From JBDIAG01 sp047974565 (GTDB taxonomy: Bacteria > Actinomycetota > Actinomycetes > Actinomycetales > CAWJMD01), in NCBI GenBank assembly GCA_047974565.1, contig JBKECN010000077.1:19869-83868 (forward strand): DNA of 64,000 bases, read 5' to 3'. The notes beneath the pieces were generated by a model. That model searched no databases and was not told the DNA's origin. It saw only the letters and a program-made list of their open reading frames with translations. Positions within the stretch are counted from its first letter, which is position 1; each line of letters begins with the position of its first letter. This document shows, one piece after another, positions 62,283-64,000 of this stretch. A program made the position numbers and the translations under genes.

Positions 62283-62942
62283 GTGGATTTTCAGAGAGCC
62301 CGCAGCCAGGAGCAGCGAGAACAGCGCCGCCAGGCGATCCTGCACACCACGGCAGCCATGCTCACCGAACTCCCCGTCGCAGCAGTGAGTCTCAACGAAC
62401 TGAGCCGCCGGGTGGGGCTGGCCAAGTCGAATGTGCTGCGCTACTTCGAGTCTCGCGAGGCCATCCTGCTCGAACTGCTGGACGCCGAACTGCGGGAGTG
62501 GATTACCGCCCTCGGCCCCCGCGTCGCCGACCTCGACGGCGATGCCCGTACGCGGGGCGACCGCCTGGCCGAGGCCATCGCGACGACGATGGGTGAACGT
62601 CCCGTGCTATGCGACCTCGTCAGCGCCCAAGCGAGCGTGCTGGAGCGGAACATCTCCACCGACGTCGCCCGGCACCACAAGCACGCGACAGCCGACGCGG
62701 CTGCCTCACTGGCGCGCATCATCACGGGCGTTCTACCCGAACTCGACGACGACGACGCCTACTGGGTGGTCGTCGTGACCCTCATGATGGCCAGCGCCGC
62801 CTGGCCCCGTAGCCAGCCATCGCAAGCCGTCCAGGCCGTCTACGACACCGATCCGCAGATCGCCGCGGGCCAGATGACCTTCGCCCAGGCGGTGGGGACC
62901 ACCATCCAGGTGCAGATCTGCGGCCTGCTGGCCCGCAGATGA
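62283..62942 (+). CDS. TetR-family transcriptional regulator
   Basis: A 219-residue protein: ILHTTAAMLTELPVAAVSLN, ELSRRVGLAKSNVLRYFESR form the TetR helix-turn-helix. The ligand domain is helical. GTG at 62283 is the first start consistent with the domain. A palindrome directly upstream suggests autoregulation. The gene is in line with the aldo/keto reductase but separated by 149 bp with its own promoter signals. Confidence 0.88.
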   Translation: MDFQRARSQEQREQRRQAILHTTAAMLTELPVAAVSLNELSRRVGLAKSNVLRYFESREAILLELLDAELREWITALGPRVADLDGDARTRGDRLAEAIATTMGERPVLCDLVSAQASVLERNISTDVARHHKHATADAAASLARIITGVLPELDDDDAYWVVVVTLMMASAAWPRSQPSQAVQAVYDTDPQIAAGQMTFAQAVGTTIQVQICGLLARR

Positions 62943-63040
62943 GGTGCCTGTCTCCTCGAACAGCCCTCCAGCGCTGAACCATTCAAGACCGGGCCATCAA
63001 GCATCGGGCCGTCCAGCCCAGAACTGCTCAGGCCAGATCC

Positions 63041-63820
63041 TCAGGACTGGCTCGCGCGCCCCTCGGCGAGCCCGCCGGTCACCTGACCGAGGTCGTTGTC
63101 GTCCTGGAACATCGGATAGATCTGACCATGGAACCAGACCTTGCCGTTGTCCTGACCGTCGTTCTGGCCCGGGTCGAGGGTCGCCAGCATCTTGAAGGTG
63201 TCGTACTCCTGGTCCGGCTCACCGAGCTGGGACGGGTCACCGATGCCGCCGGCGGCCGTCATCGCGGTGCGTGAGATGCCTGGGAAGAGGGCGCTGACCA
63301 CGATGCCGCGGTCGGCGTTCTCCGCCGCACCGATCCGGGTCATCGACCACATGGCCGCCTTGGCCGAGGCATAAGCCGACATGTTCACCGTGTCGGTCTC
63401 CGCGACCCGGGAGATGACATTGAGGATGTGACCCGAGCCTTGCTCGCGCATGGGACCGAGCGCCGCCTTCATCCCATGCAGGGTGCCCAGCACGTGAATC
63501 CGGTGCAGCAGGGCGAAGCGATCCACATCGGTGTCGACGATCGCCTCTTCCATCGCGATACCCGCGTTGTTGATGTACACGTCGACCTGGCCGGTCTTCT
63601 CAATGGCAAAGTCGACCGACGCCTTGACCTCAGCCCAGTCCGAGACGTCGGCGTGCGTGGTGAACACGTTCTGCACGCCGTCGAGCTGGGCAAGCCCCTC
63701 CCGGTTGACGTCGGTGCCGATCACCGTGGCACCGTCCTGGGCGAAGCGCTTGGCGATCGCCTGCCCGATCCCGCTGCCGGCACCGGAGATCACAATCGTC
63801 TTACCCTCGACACTCGTCAC
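63041..63820 (-). CDS. SDR-family oxidoreductase
   Basis: A 259-residue SDR: VISGAGSGIGQAIAKRFAQD, GTDVN, NNAGIA, the Ser in NVISRVAE, and the YASAK active-site motif, followed by SALFPGISRTAMT. GAGGAGGCC precedes the GTG at 63820. It converges on the TetR gene at 62283-62942. The C-terminal ~50 residues (DPGQNDGQDNGKVWFHGQIY) are longer than usual in the family. Confidence 0.9.
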   Translation of the reverse strand: MTSVEGKTIVISGAGSGIGQAIAKRFAQDGATVIGTDVNREGLAQLDGVQNVFTTHADVSDWAEVKASVDFAIEKTGQVDVYINNAGIAMEEAIVDTDVDRFALLHRIHVLGTLHGMKAALGPMREQGSGHILNVISRVAETDTVNMSAYASAKAAMWSMTRIGAAENADRGIVVSALFPGISRTAMTAAGGIGDPSQLGEPDQEYDTFKMLATLDPGQNDGQDNGKVWFHGQIYPMFQDDNDLGQVTGGLAEGRASQS

Positions 63821-64000
63821 GCTGGCCTCCTCAGGGGTGCCACCGACCCCACGGTATGTATCGATCCGGTTCGAGCCAAGGGCGTGTCTCGTAATCCCCG
63901 CCCTGCTGCGCAGGACCCTGACGGGCGTCCGGCGGCGTTGTCCTCGACTCGACGTGGCTCTGCCACGCCCTCGCTCGTCCGCCTTGCCGCACACTCCGCC

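Noticed and set aside
30541..64000. Right-hand attachment site matching the tRNA-Ala 3' end
   Set aside because: I found no second copy of TTCGAGTCCCCTCAGCTCCA in the window; the border may be degraded, lie outside, or share only a very short core.

Overview
The window is high-GC DNA with many GTG starts and 4-nt gene overlaps. The gene content is that of an actinomycete (Actinomycetota): ispE beside rsmA, rsmI divergent from a protein O-mannosyltransferase, a ClgR-like regulator beside two clpP genes, and SCO6880-family and DUF6112 conjugation proteins. I cannot name the genus.

Left part (1-30.4 kb), chromosomal and apparently intact: the end of a probable solute-binding protein, a GGDEF-EAL protein, an isolated nuoA-nuoB-nuoC cluster, a ClgR-like regulator and two clpP genes (one lacking the catalytic histidine) separated by a three-copy repeat, a BenE-type transporter, oxidoreductases with a TetR regulator, an Uup-like ABC-F ATPase, a P450 directly behind ispE, rsmA, metG, tatD, a DEAD-box helicase, a LysE exporter, a PPK2 kinase, a membrane diguanylate cyclase, rsmI and a mannosyltransferase.

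Middle part (30.46-about 55 kb), an integrated conjugative element or its remnant, inserted at the 3' end of a tRNA-Ala(CGC). It holds a large serine recombinase, SSB, a coupling protein, VirB4, an SCO6880-family protein, a TrbL/VirB6-like protein, a DUF6112 protein and the helicase half of a MobF relaxase whose catalytic half is missing. Almost every conjugation gene carries a frameshift, nearly all repairable by one G or C in a short G/C run. A HEPN-motif gene and two tRNA halves in inverted order interrupt the transfer operon. The cargo centres on an intact three-gene type II CBASS operon (45.37-49.62 kb): a CD-NTase, an E2-E1 Cap2 ligase and one protein that joins a JAB/Cap3 deconjugase, a TIR domain and a SAVED sensor. 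Next to it lie an XRE regulator with an ImmA/IrrE metalloprotease, a DprA-like protein, two frameshifted glycosyltransferases and gene and IS debris.

Right part (about 55.9-64 kb): a promoter bearing a duplicated operator upstream of membrane-protein genes, an MFS exporter, an SDR, a remnant of a second serine recombinase, then TetR-controlled oxidoreductase genes (aldo/keto reductase, SDR) with clear palindromic operators. The right edge of the element is not visible: no second copy of the tRNA-Ala 3' end was found.
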